From contig CANTFK010000748.1 of NCBI GenBank assembly GCA_947646735.1, forward strand, positions 58,666 to 122,665: a DNA stretch of 64,000 nucleotides, read 5' to 3'. Of the stretch, positions 54,324 through 64,000 are shown piece after piece. Source of the DNA: Peronospora farinosa (taxonomy: Eukaryota; Oomycota; Peronosporomycetes; Peronosporales; Peronosporaceae). The position numbers and the translations under genes were made by a program. Under the pieces are notes generated by a model, which worked only from the letters and a program-made list of their open reading frames with translations, ran no database searches and was not told the DNA's origin. Position 1 is the first letter of the stretch. Every line of letters starts with the position of its first letter.

Positions 54324-55351
54324 GGACGTGCGGCCGGTACAGCACCCTCATGATGGGCGTCCACTACTTGCACCGATAATGGGGCTGGCGCACGGCACTC
54401 TGCCGCGCGATGTCCTGGCTTGAGACAACGAAAGCAAACCATTGGACGCCCGGTGCGAGCGTCACCTTTATGATGAAAGACACGTCGCCGGTCACCCGAC
54501 GACTCAATAACGTCGATCTCCATAGGTTCTGGGCCAGAAGGCCGGGGAACGCTGACGACCGAGGGTTTGGCATAGGCCTTTGTGACCCTAAAGTCTTCAC
54601 GGAGTGCGATGGCGAATGCCTCCTCCAATGTGGCAGGCTCGGCGCGCTCCAGCGATAAGCGGGTCTGCCCCTCACGCATACCATCCACAAAGACCTTCAC
54701 CTGTGTGTACATGTCCATGGGGTGCGTGATAATACACGACGCCAGATGCCTAGCCATCTGTACGTAGTCGCGCATCGCCATTTTACCCTGTCGCATCGAC
54801 AGGAATCTTGATCGCACCAGTTTCTCCTCTTGTGGTGGCTCGAAGGCAAGACGGAGATCGTCCTGGATGGTATCCAAGGTGGGAAATGCGTGCTCGTCCA
54901 CAACGAGTTTACCAAGGGCCCACTCCTTGGCCTTCCCGGTGAGGCGGGAAAGAAGAAAGTTGACCTTCGCCTGTGGAGCCTCAAGAAGTCTCGAGGCGAT
55001 GGCGATATCAACTTCTCGGAACCACCGGTTCAGCGATAACCGGTCCTTACCTTCTCCAGAGTAGGAGGAGGTTTCCATCTTCACGGCCTCATTACGTGAA
55101 GGGCGCGAGGGAGTTAAGCCTCGCCGGTTGGATTCGGCGAGCTCGCGTGCCATAAACTCATGTATGGCGAGACGTTGCGCGTCAGGGGTCGCTGATCTCA
55201 TCAGCGACGCGACGAATGCCTCTCCCGATATCGCCGCGAGGCGATTAAGGGCATCCCACTCAACACCAGTAAGATGGGGGAAGGTCGCGTGCTCCAGAAA
55301 TAAATCTGGAGCGTCAAAGTACGACGATTCGCTCATCCCAAACTCGGGCAT
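54302..55351 (-). CDS. gag: Gypsy Gag, outer copy
   Basis: 349 aa, open and nearly identical to the inner Gag, with the same capsid region, CCHC knuckle and slip site. The frame starts at the ATG at 55351, just inside LTR D. Confidence 0.92.
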   Translation of the reverse strand: MPEFGMSESSYFDAPDLFLEHATFPHLTGVEWDALNRLAAISGEAFVASLMRSATPDAQRLAIHEFMARELAESNRRGLTPSRPSRNEAVKMETSSYSGEGKDRLSLNRWFREVDIAIASRLLEAPQAKVNFLLSRLTGKAKEWALGKLVVDEHAFPTLDTIQDDLRLAFEPPQEEKLVRSRFLSMRQGKMAMRDYVQMARHLASCIITHPMDMYTQVKVFVDGMREGQTRLSLERAEPATLEEAFAIALREDFRVTKAYAKPSVVSVPRPSGPEPMEIDVIESSGDRRRVFHHKGDARTGRPMVCFRCLKPGHRAAECRAPAPLSVQVVDAHHEGAVPAARPKNGRDQ

Positions 55352-55377
55352 AGGAAGGACTACAAAGTGCTACCAGG

Positions 55378-55719
55378 TGTAACGGAGCTAGAACGTACCG
55401 TCACTAGCTTACACGTGCGCTTGAGGAAGACACAAGCCCGAGTATTAGGTATTAAGTAAATTTAACTCTGATTTTTATTTTGGTTTTAATTCGTACTAAT
55501 TACGAAGATTTTAGTCGTAATAAATACGACAGTGTTCCCGCCTTTCGGGAACCACACAATTTCAGGTTGATTTATCATTGGTCCATATTGGGGACTTTAG
55601 GCCCAATAATAAACCAATAATAAATTACCACGCTGTGCCCGCTATTCGGGCCCAGCACCTGCCTACATATGTAATTGTTTATTTGTGTTAATGCTATATG
55701 TGTAATGTAGCCCATTACA
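55378..55719 (-). repeat. Gypsy LTR D (5' LTR of the outer element)
   Basis: 342 bp; differs from LTR A at about two positions (ACGGAGCT for ACGGGGCT, GACACAAG for GACTCAAG). It is followed by the duplicated gattg (55720-55724). Confidence 0.95.
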
Positions 55720-55724
55720 GATTG

Positions 55725-55837
55725 AAGCACAGAGATTATGGAAAAATAGTGGCTAGGAAACAGGTTGACAAAAAGACAAAGCAATCAATATACATAATCT
55801 TATCGTATTCTTACTGCAACAAGCTGACTTGCCTACA
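55725..55837 (+). repeat. Copia-1 3' LTR, right piece
   Basis: Continues the LTR broken at 40328. AAGCACAGAGATTATGG and the following sequence match the 5' LTR from about 35366, to the end GCCTACA. Confidence 0.85.
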
Positions 55838-57180
55838 CTTTATCCGCTTGAGTGCAGGGTCATGCAGTGTCTATACGAACTTGCTGTCACGCATACCAAA
55901 CTTGGTCAAAACCGACTTAAGCAACTTGGTTTGCCGCATCATGACATTACCAGCCGCATGATCGCTGTTTATGTTTACACCAAGAAACACATAAGTTCAC
56001 CAAGATGCGTCATCTCAAATCGATCGCTTAGTTTAAGCAGGTCGTCGTTTCTGCTTGCGACGATCATATCTTCAACGTACAGACTACAAAGACCAATGCA
56101 GCATTATCACGCCTAATGTATACGCAGTGATATTGAATTATACTTGAAAAAACCCATCTTGATCATGAGATCGTTAAATGGGATGCTTCCAAATGGCGGT
56201 GATTGCAATGACCCATACAGCGACCACTTGAGCTTGCAAACGAAGTATAAGCGATCAGCGTCGACATACCCATCCAGATGCGCCATGTAGATGTCTACAT
56301 CGAGGACGCTCCTAAATGCGCTGTTTTTACATTTCTCTATTTTAACGTAAGCTTATGCTTGGCCGCTCGACTTAACACACCCGAATCGACGTGAATTTGG
56401 CCACATGTGCGTAATTCTCTCCATAGTCGACTCCATACTTTGCGAAAATCCCTTAGCCACCAAACGTGCTCTGTATTTTTAACTTCGCCATCTTAGTTAT
56501 ACTTGACTTGAAAGACCCATCTGCAGTCAATCGCCTTGTGCTCTCCCGGTAACGGTACGATATATATCGTGTGTTGTTTTGGCAGAGCGAATCACACGCT
56601 CTCTTCCACTTAATCGCGTCACCAAATTCCATAGATGACTAGTGCGTAGTCAGCAGATCTGCATAAAGCTCACATTCTATAGCTTCAGCATAGCTTAGTT
56701 CCATGGGCTCGGCCCTATCAAGTGCGCTCAAATTATGTTCATGTGTATCGTAGCAGCCAATTTAAAGTTGATTTTAGCGTTCAACACTATGTCTAATGCC
56801 TCCTTTAAAGTCAAAGTATGGACGCTGAAGACTTTCGTCCTGGCAACTCCAGCGCGAAGATCTTCCATGAAATGGTGACTTGGTCTTCTTTTAAAATGTC
56901 CATCTGCATAGCAGCAAGGAGAATCCTAAGCTCATGGACCTAGATCGATGATTCGTTCTTTTATTTCCGGAAAGCTAAGAAGCATGATCTCTAGTGATAT
57001 GACTAATTAGGCGGTGCAAATACACGGATCATTAATATCTTAAGCAAATCCAAAGTCGGAAACGCGGCGTCCAAAGACGCATCGCATGTTAATGTCCAGC
57101 AATATCGATGCCACTGAGCTTCGAAATAGCCATGTTCTATCTTCGTTGCTCCGGCCTGAGCATAGCGGCGTTCATCGTCT
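55838..57180 (-). mobile_element. Copia-2, strongly decayed Copia fragment
   Basis: Minus-strand fragments of a Copia polyprotein remain. The RT part reads LYVEDMIVASRNDDLLKLSD followed by THLGELMCFL and a frameshift (about 55880-56090). An upstream piece with YRARLVAKGFSQ lies near 56450, and a possible gag piece lies near 56900-57080. The catalytic YVDD has become YVED, and stops and shifts occur every 50-100 bp. It differs from Copia-1 and Copia-3 in sequence. Copia-1 probably inserted into or beside it. Confidence 0.65.
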
Positions 57181-58184
57181 CTGAATTTAGATAAGGAAAT
57201 TTTCCCCTCTCCCCCATCTAAAGTTTAAGCGTTTAGTCCAGAGGGTAAGTTTGACGGGTTTACACGGTGGTTGTAGCATCACACCGAAAGTACAATACGG
57301 TTCAAGTTCTATATTGCATATATTGTATTTTTTATAAACCGATTCTTTGAAATAAGGGTATTATAGATGAGTGATATTATAAGGTATCAGTAATTTTTAT
57401 ACTATCGGTATCGGTTCCTTAAGTGATACAGTAGTACTAAGTACAACATACACTGATGATTGGATGATTCCATATCCAGATACAGACGATGGCATAATAT
57501 ATTTATTATAATTATAATTTATTTAGTGTAGGGTACTTAAAGTAAGATTATTCATAAAATCTTAATTCATAGGTAAAATCAGTTCTCATTTTGAGTCGTA
57601 TAGATAAAGCCGATATTGGCTTTTAATTTTGTGCACTTCGGGCGTTATTTCCTTAAACCTTTTAGCTACTAGCTTGTTCTTGCTCCATGTGCGTTAGCTC
57701 TATGAGCTATAAGCTTATCGCTGGTAGACTAGGAGTCTCTATAAGTTCCGTAGAACGGGCAGACTTTGTAGTCGTTTGAACAATTTTTTAGAACTAAGTG
57801 GCTTTAAGCCGTCAAGTTTAATTAGTTCTATATAACAAAAAGGATTTCAGCTTATAAAGTCTTCCTTTGACTTAAGAGCTGTGTAGCTCTGCTACAGTGT
57901 GCCTTGAACTCATCATCAGATGTAGCACTTTGCATTGCCGACGCTGCATGGTCATGGACCTGATCAAAAAATGTGGCCTCATATTGCATAAAGGCCTCAA
58001 GGCGTGCAATCAGCGTTTAGGGCCTTAAACCATAATGTGGTCAATCTGATCGATCCTAACCACGCTGTAAGTCTATTCAGCGCGAGTCGTTGAGGCTCAG
58101 AGTCATCTATATCTTTAGAGAGGGTCAGCCTTGGAGTCGCAGGCGTAGGATTGACTAAAAGTGCTACAATGTCTAGCGGAGCTA
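57181..58184. other. AT-rich stretch without recognisable genes
   Basis: Low-complexity AT-rich sequence (especially 57300-57560) with short broken frames only. I see no domain, tRNA or clear LTR edge here. It ends at the LTR of Copia-3. Confidence 0.5.
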
Positions 58185-58608
58185 TGTAAAAAAGTTGCGA
58201 TTTGTAACTTTGTTGCACTTGTGTGCGAAGAGGTAGAAATAGAAGTGAATATATTATAATGTTATCTTCGCTCGCTAACACTGCAATATAAAATGCACTG
58301 CAACTTGACCATAACATGATTGCGTCCGTCTCTCCTCTTATCTTGTGAGCCGTCGCCATGTCGCCCAACAGGTCATGTCGCTGCCTCGTCCCGCCACCTG
58401 TTCGGTACCGTCTTATCAAAACACCTGTTACGACGTCTGTCACAGTCGTCACCTTATCTCACCATCTGTCACCGTCGTCGCCTCGCCTCACCATCTGTCA
58501 AGTCGTTTGTGGACTCGACCAATCAGGTGTCACTATCACATGGTATAGCAGTTGAACCTGCAACACAACAATGACTAGCAAGATGTTTATAAACAGGCAT
58601 TTTTTACA
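58185..58608 (-). repeat. Copia-3 3' LTR
   Basis: 424 bp bounded by TGTAAAAAA and its inverted TTTTTTACA. On the minus strand a purine tract GAGGAGGAG stands immediately before it, and the RNase H end of pol precedes that. No second LTR is inside the window. Confidence 0.75.
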
Positions 58609-61600
58609 CTCCTCCTCGGTGTCAGCCTGAGTGGTCTTCAAACCGAACATTTCACGTAGCTCTTCCATTCTTGGCGGCGGCAATGACTTCGTCAAAATGT
58701 CTGCTATCATGGCTTGGGACTTGACAAACCTTGGGGCCACGATCCCATCTTTCGCGTGGTTGCTGATAAACTTGAACCTGATGTCCACGTTCTTAGCGCT
58801 TTACGCGCTCTTCTTCGACTCGATCTGTTTGATAGCCGCTTGGTTGTCCATCCACATTGGCATCGGCTTGATCACATTCAACTTCAATGCGTCGAACAGT
58901 GGCTTCATCCCCAGTAGTTCGCGTCCGGCTTGAGACGCCGCGATGAACTTTGCCTCCATGGTGCTCAGAGATACTCCAGACTGCTTCTTGCACGGCCAAA
59001 AAACAACAGAGCCATTCATGTTCAGAACACAACCAGATACAGACTTTCGGTCCGACTTATCCGCCGCAAAGTCCACGTCGCTCCAGCTTTCAATACGCAT
59101 GTCCTTGGATGCCGATCCATCACCGCCCAGATGTAGCTTCAGATCCTTCGACATCTTCAAGTAGCGCATGATCCTTTTGGCAGTCTTCCAATCCTTGGTG
59201 TGTTTGTCTTGTTGCCTTGTGCACTGCAAAGCAAATATCCGGCCGCGTGCACCTTGCGATCCACAGTAGACTTCCCACCATCGACTGGAAAGACTTCACG
59301 CTTGGATCGCTTTTTCCACTTCTCGTTGACAGAAGTTCTTGAGCATCTTTATCCTCGAGGTTGCATTCGTCGCCTGTCGGAGCCCTCACTCCGTTCGCCG
59401 AGTCCAGTCCGAACTCCTTCAACAGAAATTCGATCGTCACTTGTTGGTCCAGAATGTACCCCTTAGACTCGTCCAGTTTGATGCGAAGTCCCAAAAACTT
59501 GTTCACCACGCCCAGATCCTTGATCGACAGACACGCCATGTCCGTGAAGAAGATGTTTACTGCGCTTGGCTTAGTCCCTGTGACGAGCAGATCGTCGACA
59601 AAGACTCCGACCACCGTGCATGTATTGCCTTCGTACTTGAAGTATAGACACATGTCCGTCGTGCATTGTGTAAACCTGATCTGTTTCTGCTTCGAATCCA
59701 GTAGTTTGCTCCAGAGTCTTCCAGCCTGCTTGAGTCCGTACAGCGATATCTTAAACAGCAGCGCTAAGTCGTTCCTCGATCTTGATTCCAGACCCTTGAG
59801 CTCTTCTCCGTCCAAGTTCATACCTTTAGGCACCTTCATGTAGATGTCCAGGTGCTCCTCCTTTTCTGCTTTGACGTAAGCATTCGGCACATCACCGTGT
59901 CGAGCTGGTACCTTCTAGCGTCTTAATAGCATCAGGATCATTTTCACCGTGCTCAAGTCCATCACCGCTGCGAAGGTGAGGTTGTTGTCGACTCCGAAAA
60001 CTTGTTCGTTTCCGCAGACGACCAGACGAGCCTTATATCGCACTATGTCCCCGTTCGCATCCGTCTTGGTCTTGAACACCCACTTGTTGCGGAGCACGTG
60101 CGCATTCTTGGGTGGTGCAACGGCCGTCCAGACATCGTTCGCCTTCAACGCGTCCAGTTCTTCGGTCATGGCGATCTTCCACTCTTGATGATGCTTGCTC
60201 TTGATGGCTTCTCCGTAGTGCTTGGGGTCTTGACGTCCCTGGATTCAGATGTATCTTCGCTTGACACCTCTTTAATTTGCCTTCTGTTCGTTGATCTTGT
60301 ACCATGGCGCTCCCTCGTCCATTCGGGCTTGCGTTTCTTGTGATGCTTCACAGTACGTTGCTTGCCGCGACATCGTACCTGAGTGTTCGGTCGATCGACC
60401 ATCGTCAACTCCTCCTGACGGCAAATTTCATCTTGATCTGATATAAGGTGATTATCGGCTGTCAACGATTTCATCTTTTGAATATGTTGAGTCACCAAGA
60501 CCACCTTGTCCTTGGGAATGTATACCTTGTACCTCTTCGTCTCATCGCTCTTTCCGATGATGATGGCTTTCCTTCCACGATCTCCTAGGGACTTGTTTCT
60601 CGCGTTGACATGAGCAGTGCAAAACGAGCCGAAAGTCACGATGTCTGTTAGCTTGGGGACCTTTTTCTTTATAGCTCCATTGGGGATACTCCACCCAGGT
60701 TCGACTTGGTCCTGCTTCGATTTAAGATGTACGTCGCGTACTCCGCTGCATCCCCTAGAACGATAAAGGTATATTCGAGGCGAATACCATGCTTCGTACC
60801 ATATTCATAATGGTACGATGCATGCGTTCAGCCTTGCCGTTGCTTGCTTGGTTCCTGGCTTCGCTATTTGACGCGAGACTACCGTTGCCTTGCAAAACAC
60901 GTCCAGAGTCTTGTACTCCCCGCCTCCATCAGTGCGTATCACGTGAATTTTGAGGTTGAACTCGCGTTCAAATTTCACGAGAAAGTACTTGAACTTGAGT
61001 GCAGCAGCGTCCTTTTTCTTGGCCAGGAACACGCGGCAGTAGTTGGACCGGTGATCGATGAAGCTGACTAGGTATTTGTTGCCCAGACGATCTCATGGGG
61101 TCATCGGTCCTTTCAGATCACTGCATATCACCCCACCGATGACATCGATGGGTGAATTCATGCCAGTATCCACCTTCGATTGCGCTTGCTTGGTCTTCTT
61201 GCCTTGGGCACACGCCAAGCAATTCATGCGTCTTGTGTCAGTCAGCTTGATGCAAGATGCGGGGTTCTTGGCCATCTTGATGATCGTATCGAAACAAAGA
61301 TGGCCAAGCCGGAAATGAAAGTGCATCAAGATACCACGCTGAACATCCGAATCGGATTCATATTCAGGTGAATTGATCGCTGCCACCATAAATTCCTTTG
61401 ACATACCCATGACTTTCGCACAGTGACCTAATACCTTCACAACCAACACGTTATTTGTGCGGTCAACATTCATGATTGGTGCGCCCTTCGACCCGGAGGT
61501 CAACACACGCCCCCCCCCTCCTCGATATTCGAGTACGCATCCTTTCGCCTCGAGCTTCCCATAGAATATAATGTTTCGCTCGAGGTTTGAAGAGTACTGA

Positions 61601-61882
61601 ACGTCGAGGATCCTTATCGTTTTCATGACCCCGAGCGCGACAAACTTGATGTCAACGCTCCCCTGCTTGTTCACTCGGATCACACCTCCGTCGGAGGCTG
61701 CAGTCAAGCATTCACCCCGACAGTCTTCGGGGTTGATCAGTAGACTTAGGTCGTTGACTAAGTGTCTGCTGGATCCACTGTCAAGGATCCAGTGGTCCTC
61801 ATGGATGTCACCACTGTTCCCAATCGCGAAGGTGAAGTCAGCACCTGCACCCTTCTTCCGTGCCTGCGGACACTTGGACCTT
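58609..61882 (-). mobile_element. Copia-3 internal region, degenerate and truncated at the tRNA array
   Basis: On the minus strand, from right to left: protease (HWILDSGSSRHLVND, about 61770), GAG-pre-integrase (HFRLGHLCFDTIIKMAKNPA), integrase pieces (KIHVIRTDGGGEYKT near 60920), and a linker. RT follows (KARLVVCGNEQ, then DVPNAYVKAEKEEHLDIY, FVDD near 59590), then RNase H (ADILTKSLPPPRMEELREMFGL near 58670). The frame is broken at least four times between these parts. Only about 40 codons upstream of the protease remain before the tandem array begins, so most of gag and the 5' LTR are missing or displaced. Confidence 0.87.
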
Positions 61883-62343
61883 GTCGTCTTTGTACGACTA
61901 ACGCGCTGTTCGCATATACCGACGTGGCCGCATGACCACTTGACAACTCGCCAGTTGTAGCACGCGGCGACACATTAGTTTTCTCATCGGCACTGCCTGT
62001 ACTGACCGATGCACCTGATCTGCTGGGCCATGTCATGCCGTACCATGAAAACCTAACGTGGGGCAGCGGTGTGAAACGAAGTTCACGCAAGTTTTACTGT
62101 TGCGTAGAACCCAAAAGACGTCGCACCATTTAGTCACCGTATCGCGGTATTAGATTGTGCGCGTGATGTAGTGCGTCGATTTCGTCGAATGCAGAAAAAC
62201 AGTTGAGGTTGAGGAGGTGATAGTGCCGGCTGCAGGCATACTAGTGTGGAGCGTGTGCAGCGTGGTTGACTATGGCTGTTGTACGTGGGACGTGAGATAG
62301 TTTGCAGCATTCTGGCGTGGTTGGCGCACGTTTCGTCCAGCCT

Positions 62344-62416
62344 TCCCATATAGTCTAGGCGGTTAGGATAGCTGGCTCTCACCCAGCAGACCCGGGTTCG
62401 AGTCCCGGTGTAGGAA
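62344..62416 (+). tRNA. tRNA-Glu (CTC), array copy 1
   Basis: 73 nt. The cloverleaf can be drawn: acceptor TCCCATA/TGTAGGA with discriminator A, D-arm GTCT...AGGA, anticodon stem GCTGG/CCAGC with loop CTCTCAC (anticodon CTC), T-arm CCGGG TTCGAGT CCCGG. A box (TAGTCTAGGCGG) and B box (GGTTCGAGTCC) fit consensus. Pair 4-69 is C-A and the next T run downstream is only TTT, so function is likely but not certain. Confidence 0.75.
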
Positions 62417-62947
62417 CACCTTTGCTCTTCTTTGCTGCGACGCTTTCTTCTCTGCTAGCATCCCTGGCATCGTCACGGCGTGGATGTCGTCTTTGTACGA
62501 CTAACGCGCTGTTCGCATATACCGACGTGGCCGCATGACCACTTGACAACTCGCCAGTTGTAGCACGGGGCGACACATTAGTTTTCTCATCGGCACTGCC
62601 TGTACTGACCGATGCACCTGATCTGCTGGGCCATGTCATGCCGTACCATGAAAACCTAACGTGGGGCAGCGGTGTGAAACGAAGTTCACGCAAGTTTTAC
62701 TGTTGCGTAGAACCCAAAAGACGTCGCACCATTTAGTCACCGTATCGCGGTATTAGATTGTGCGCGTGATGTAGTGCGTCGATTTCGTCGAATGCAGAAA
62801 AACAGTTGAGGTTGAGGAGGTGATAGTGCCGGCTGCAGGCATACCTAGTGTGGAGCGTGTGCAGCGTGGTTGACTATGGCTGTTGTACGTGGGACGTGAG
62901 ATAGTTTGCAGCATTCTGGCGTGGTTGGCGCACGTTTCGTCCAGCCT

Positions 62948-63020
62948 TCCCATATAGTCTAGGCGGTTAGGATAGCTGGCTCTCACCCAGCAGACCCGGG
63001 TTCGAGTCCCGGTGTAGGAA
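62948..63020 (+). tRNA. tRNA-Glu (CTC), array copy 2
   Basis: Same 73-nt sequence as the copy at 62344, with the same C-A pair in the acceptor stem. Confidence 0.75.
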
Positions 63021-63550
63021 CACCTTTGCTCTTCTTTGCTGCGACGCTTTCTTCTCTGCTAGCATCCCTGGCATCGTCACGGCGTGGATGTCGTCTTTGT
63101 ACGACTAACGCGCTGTTCGCATATACCGACGTGGCCGCATGACCACTTGACAACTCGCCAGTTGTAGCACGCGGCGACACATTAGTTTTCTCATCGGCAC
63201 TGCCTGTACTGACCGATGCACCTGATCTGCTGGGCCATGTCATGCCGTACCATGAAAACCTAACGTGGGGCAGCGGTGTGAAACGAAGTTCACGCAAGTT
63301 TTACTGTTGCGTAGAACCCAAAAGACGTCGCACCATTTAGTCACCGTATCGCGGTATTAGATTGTGCGCGTGATGTAGTGCGTCGATTTCGTCGAATGCA
63401 GAAAAACAGTTGAGGTTGAGGAGGTGATAGTGCCGGCTGCAGGCATACTAGTGTGGAGCGTGTGCAGCGTGGTTGACTATGGCTGTTGTACGTGGGACGT
63501 GAGATAGTTTGCAGCATTCTGGCGTGGTTGGCGCACGTTTCGTCCAGCCT

Positions 63551-63623
63551 TCCCATATAGTCTAGGCGGTTAGGATAGCTGGCTCTCACCCAGCAGACCC
63601 GGGTTCGAGTCCCGGTGTAGGAA
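63551..63623 (+). tRNA. tRNA-Glu (CTC), array copy 3
   Basis: Same 73-nt sequence again. A fourth unit begins at 63693, but its tRNA would fall beyond the window. Confidence 0.75.
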
Positions 63624-64000
63624 CACCTTTGCTCTTCTTTGCTGCGACGCTTTCTTCTCTGCTAGCATCCCTGGCATCGTCACGGCGTGGATGTCGTCTT
63701 TGTACGACTAACGCGCTGTTCGCATATACCGACGTGGCCGCATGACCACTTGACAACTCGCCAGTTGTAGCACGCGGCGACACATTAGTTTTCTCATCGG
63801 CACTGCCTGTACTGACCGATGCACCTGATCTGCTGGGCCATGTCATGCCGTACCATGAAAACCTAACGTGGGGCAGCGGTGTGAAACGAAGTTCACGCAA
63901 GTTTTACTGTTGCGTAGAACCCAAAAGACGTCGCACAACTTAGTCACCGTATCGCGGTATTAGATTGTGCGCGTGATGTAGTGCGTCGATTTCGTCGAAT

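Larger units (their letters stand above)
40329..55719 (-). mobile_element. outer Gypsy (Ty3) retrotransposon, itself split by the inner copy
   Basis: The element runs on the minus strand: 5' LTR 55378-55719, gag, pol, then 3' LTR 40329-40670. It is flanked by gattg on both sides (40324-40328 and 55720-55724). It is interrupted at 41551/49250 by the inner copy plus one 5-bp target duplication. Removing that insert leaves 7,693 bp, the same length as the inner element. Its two LTRs differ at about two positions by eye, so it is recent. Before the insertion hit its pol it was probably complete. Confidence 0.92.
61883..64000. repeat. tandem array of 603-604-bp units, about 3.5 copies, running off the window
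   Basis: The phrase GTCGTCTTTGTACGAC starts at 61883, 62486, 63090 and 63693, giving periods of 603, 604 and 603 bp. Copies are almost identical: I note GCACGCGG/GCACGGGG and one inserted C in copy 2. Each full unit has a tRNA-Glu-like gene about 460 bp after this phrase. Open frames of about 104 codons antisense to it repeat because the unit repeats and are not genes. Confidence 0.95.

Noticed and set aside
57997..58452. 151-codon minus frame
   Set aside because: It spans the edge of the Copia-3 LTR (starts at 58185) and has no domain; best explained by LTR sequence.
62379..63900. Repeated 104-codon minus frames ending in TPGLEPGSAG
   Set aside because: The end is the antisense translation of the tRNA T-arm, a classic false protein. 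The frames repeat only because the DNA unit repeats.
61883..64000. Regular repeats as a CRISPR array
   Set aside because: Units are about 603 bp, continuous and contain tRNA genes; there is no short-repeat/spacer alternation, and the genome is eukaryotic.

Overview
The window looks like a chromosome segment of an oomycete, most likely a Phytophthora or downy-mildew relative. This is inferred from compact genes with few introns of about 65-100 bp, an Inr+FPR-like core promoter (for example 10312-10330), fungal-type two-subunit sulfite reductase genes, and a gene-rich island that switches abruptly into nested Gypsy and Copia retrotransposons. Species cannot be fixed by eye.

Left part (1-34.7 kb, gene island). 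The genes are, in order: a C2+DUSP protein (-), sulfite reductase flavoprotein MET10 type (-), dynactin p50/dynamitin (-), uroporphyrinogen-III methyltransferase for siroheme (-), sulfite reductase hemoprotein MET5/ECM17 type (+), a secreted multicopper oxidase (+), a membrane-anchored PLD-family protein (-), NOM1/Sgd1 (+), a small truncated paralog and a full Cys-rich single-pass membrane protein (-), a claspin-like protein (-), a mitochondrial dicarboxylate carrier (+), a large TPR protein (+), and TAP42/TAP46 (-) sitting between two inverted, almost identical copies of an 84-aa mitochondrial COX7a-like gene. Both sulfite reductase subunits and the enzyme that starts their siroheme cofactor lie within 13 kb, which makes a sulfite-assimilation cluster. 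I rebuilt several gene models across introns by matching GT/AG sites and reading phase.

Right part (35.2-61.9 kb, repeats). An old, broken Copia element (Copia-1, +) starts at 35245. Its 3' LTR was split by a full-length Gypsy element (minus strand, 342-bp LTRs, target duplication gattg). That Gypsy was in turn split near the end of pol by a second copy of the same family (target duplication tactc). By coordinates both Gypsy copies are exactly 7,693 bp. Each keeps an open gag and a pol in the -1 frame, joined by an A AAA AAC slippery heptamer, a 7-nt spacer and a perfect 9-bp stem around the gag stop. Copia-1 ends at 55837, inside or beside another decayed minus-strand Copia (Copia-2, to about 57.2 kb). 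A third broken Copia (Copia-3, minus, 424-bp LTR) fills 58185 to about 61.9 kb.

Right end (61883-64000). A tandem array of 603-604-bp units runs off the window. Each complete unit carries a tRNA-Glu(CTC)-like gene; three are inside the window. The array abuts the protease/gag side of Copia-3. No rRNA genes or CRISPR arrays were seen.
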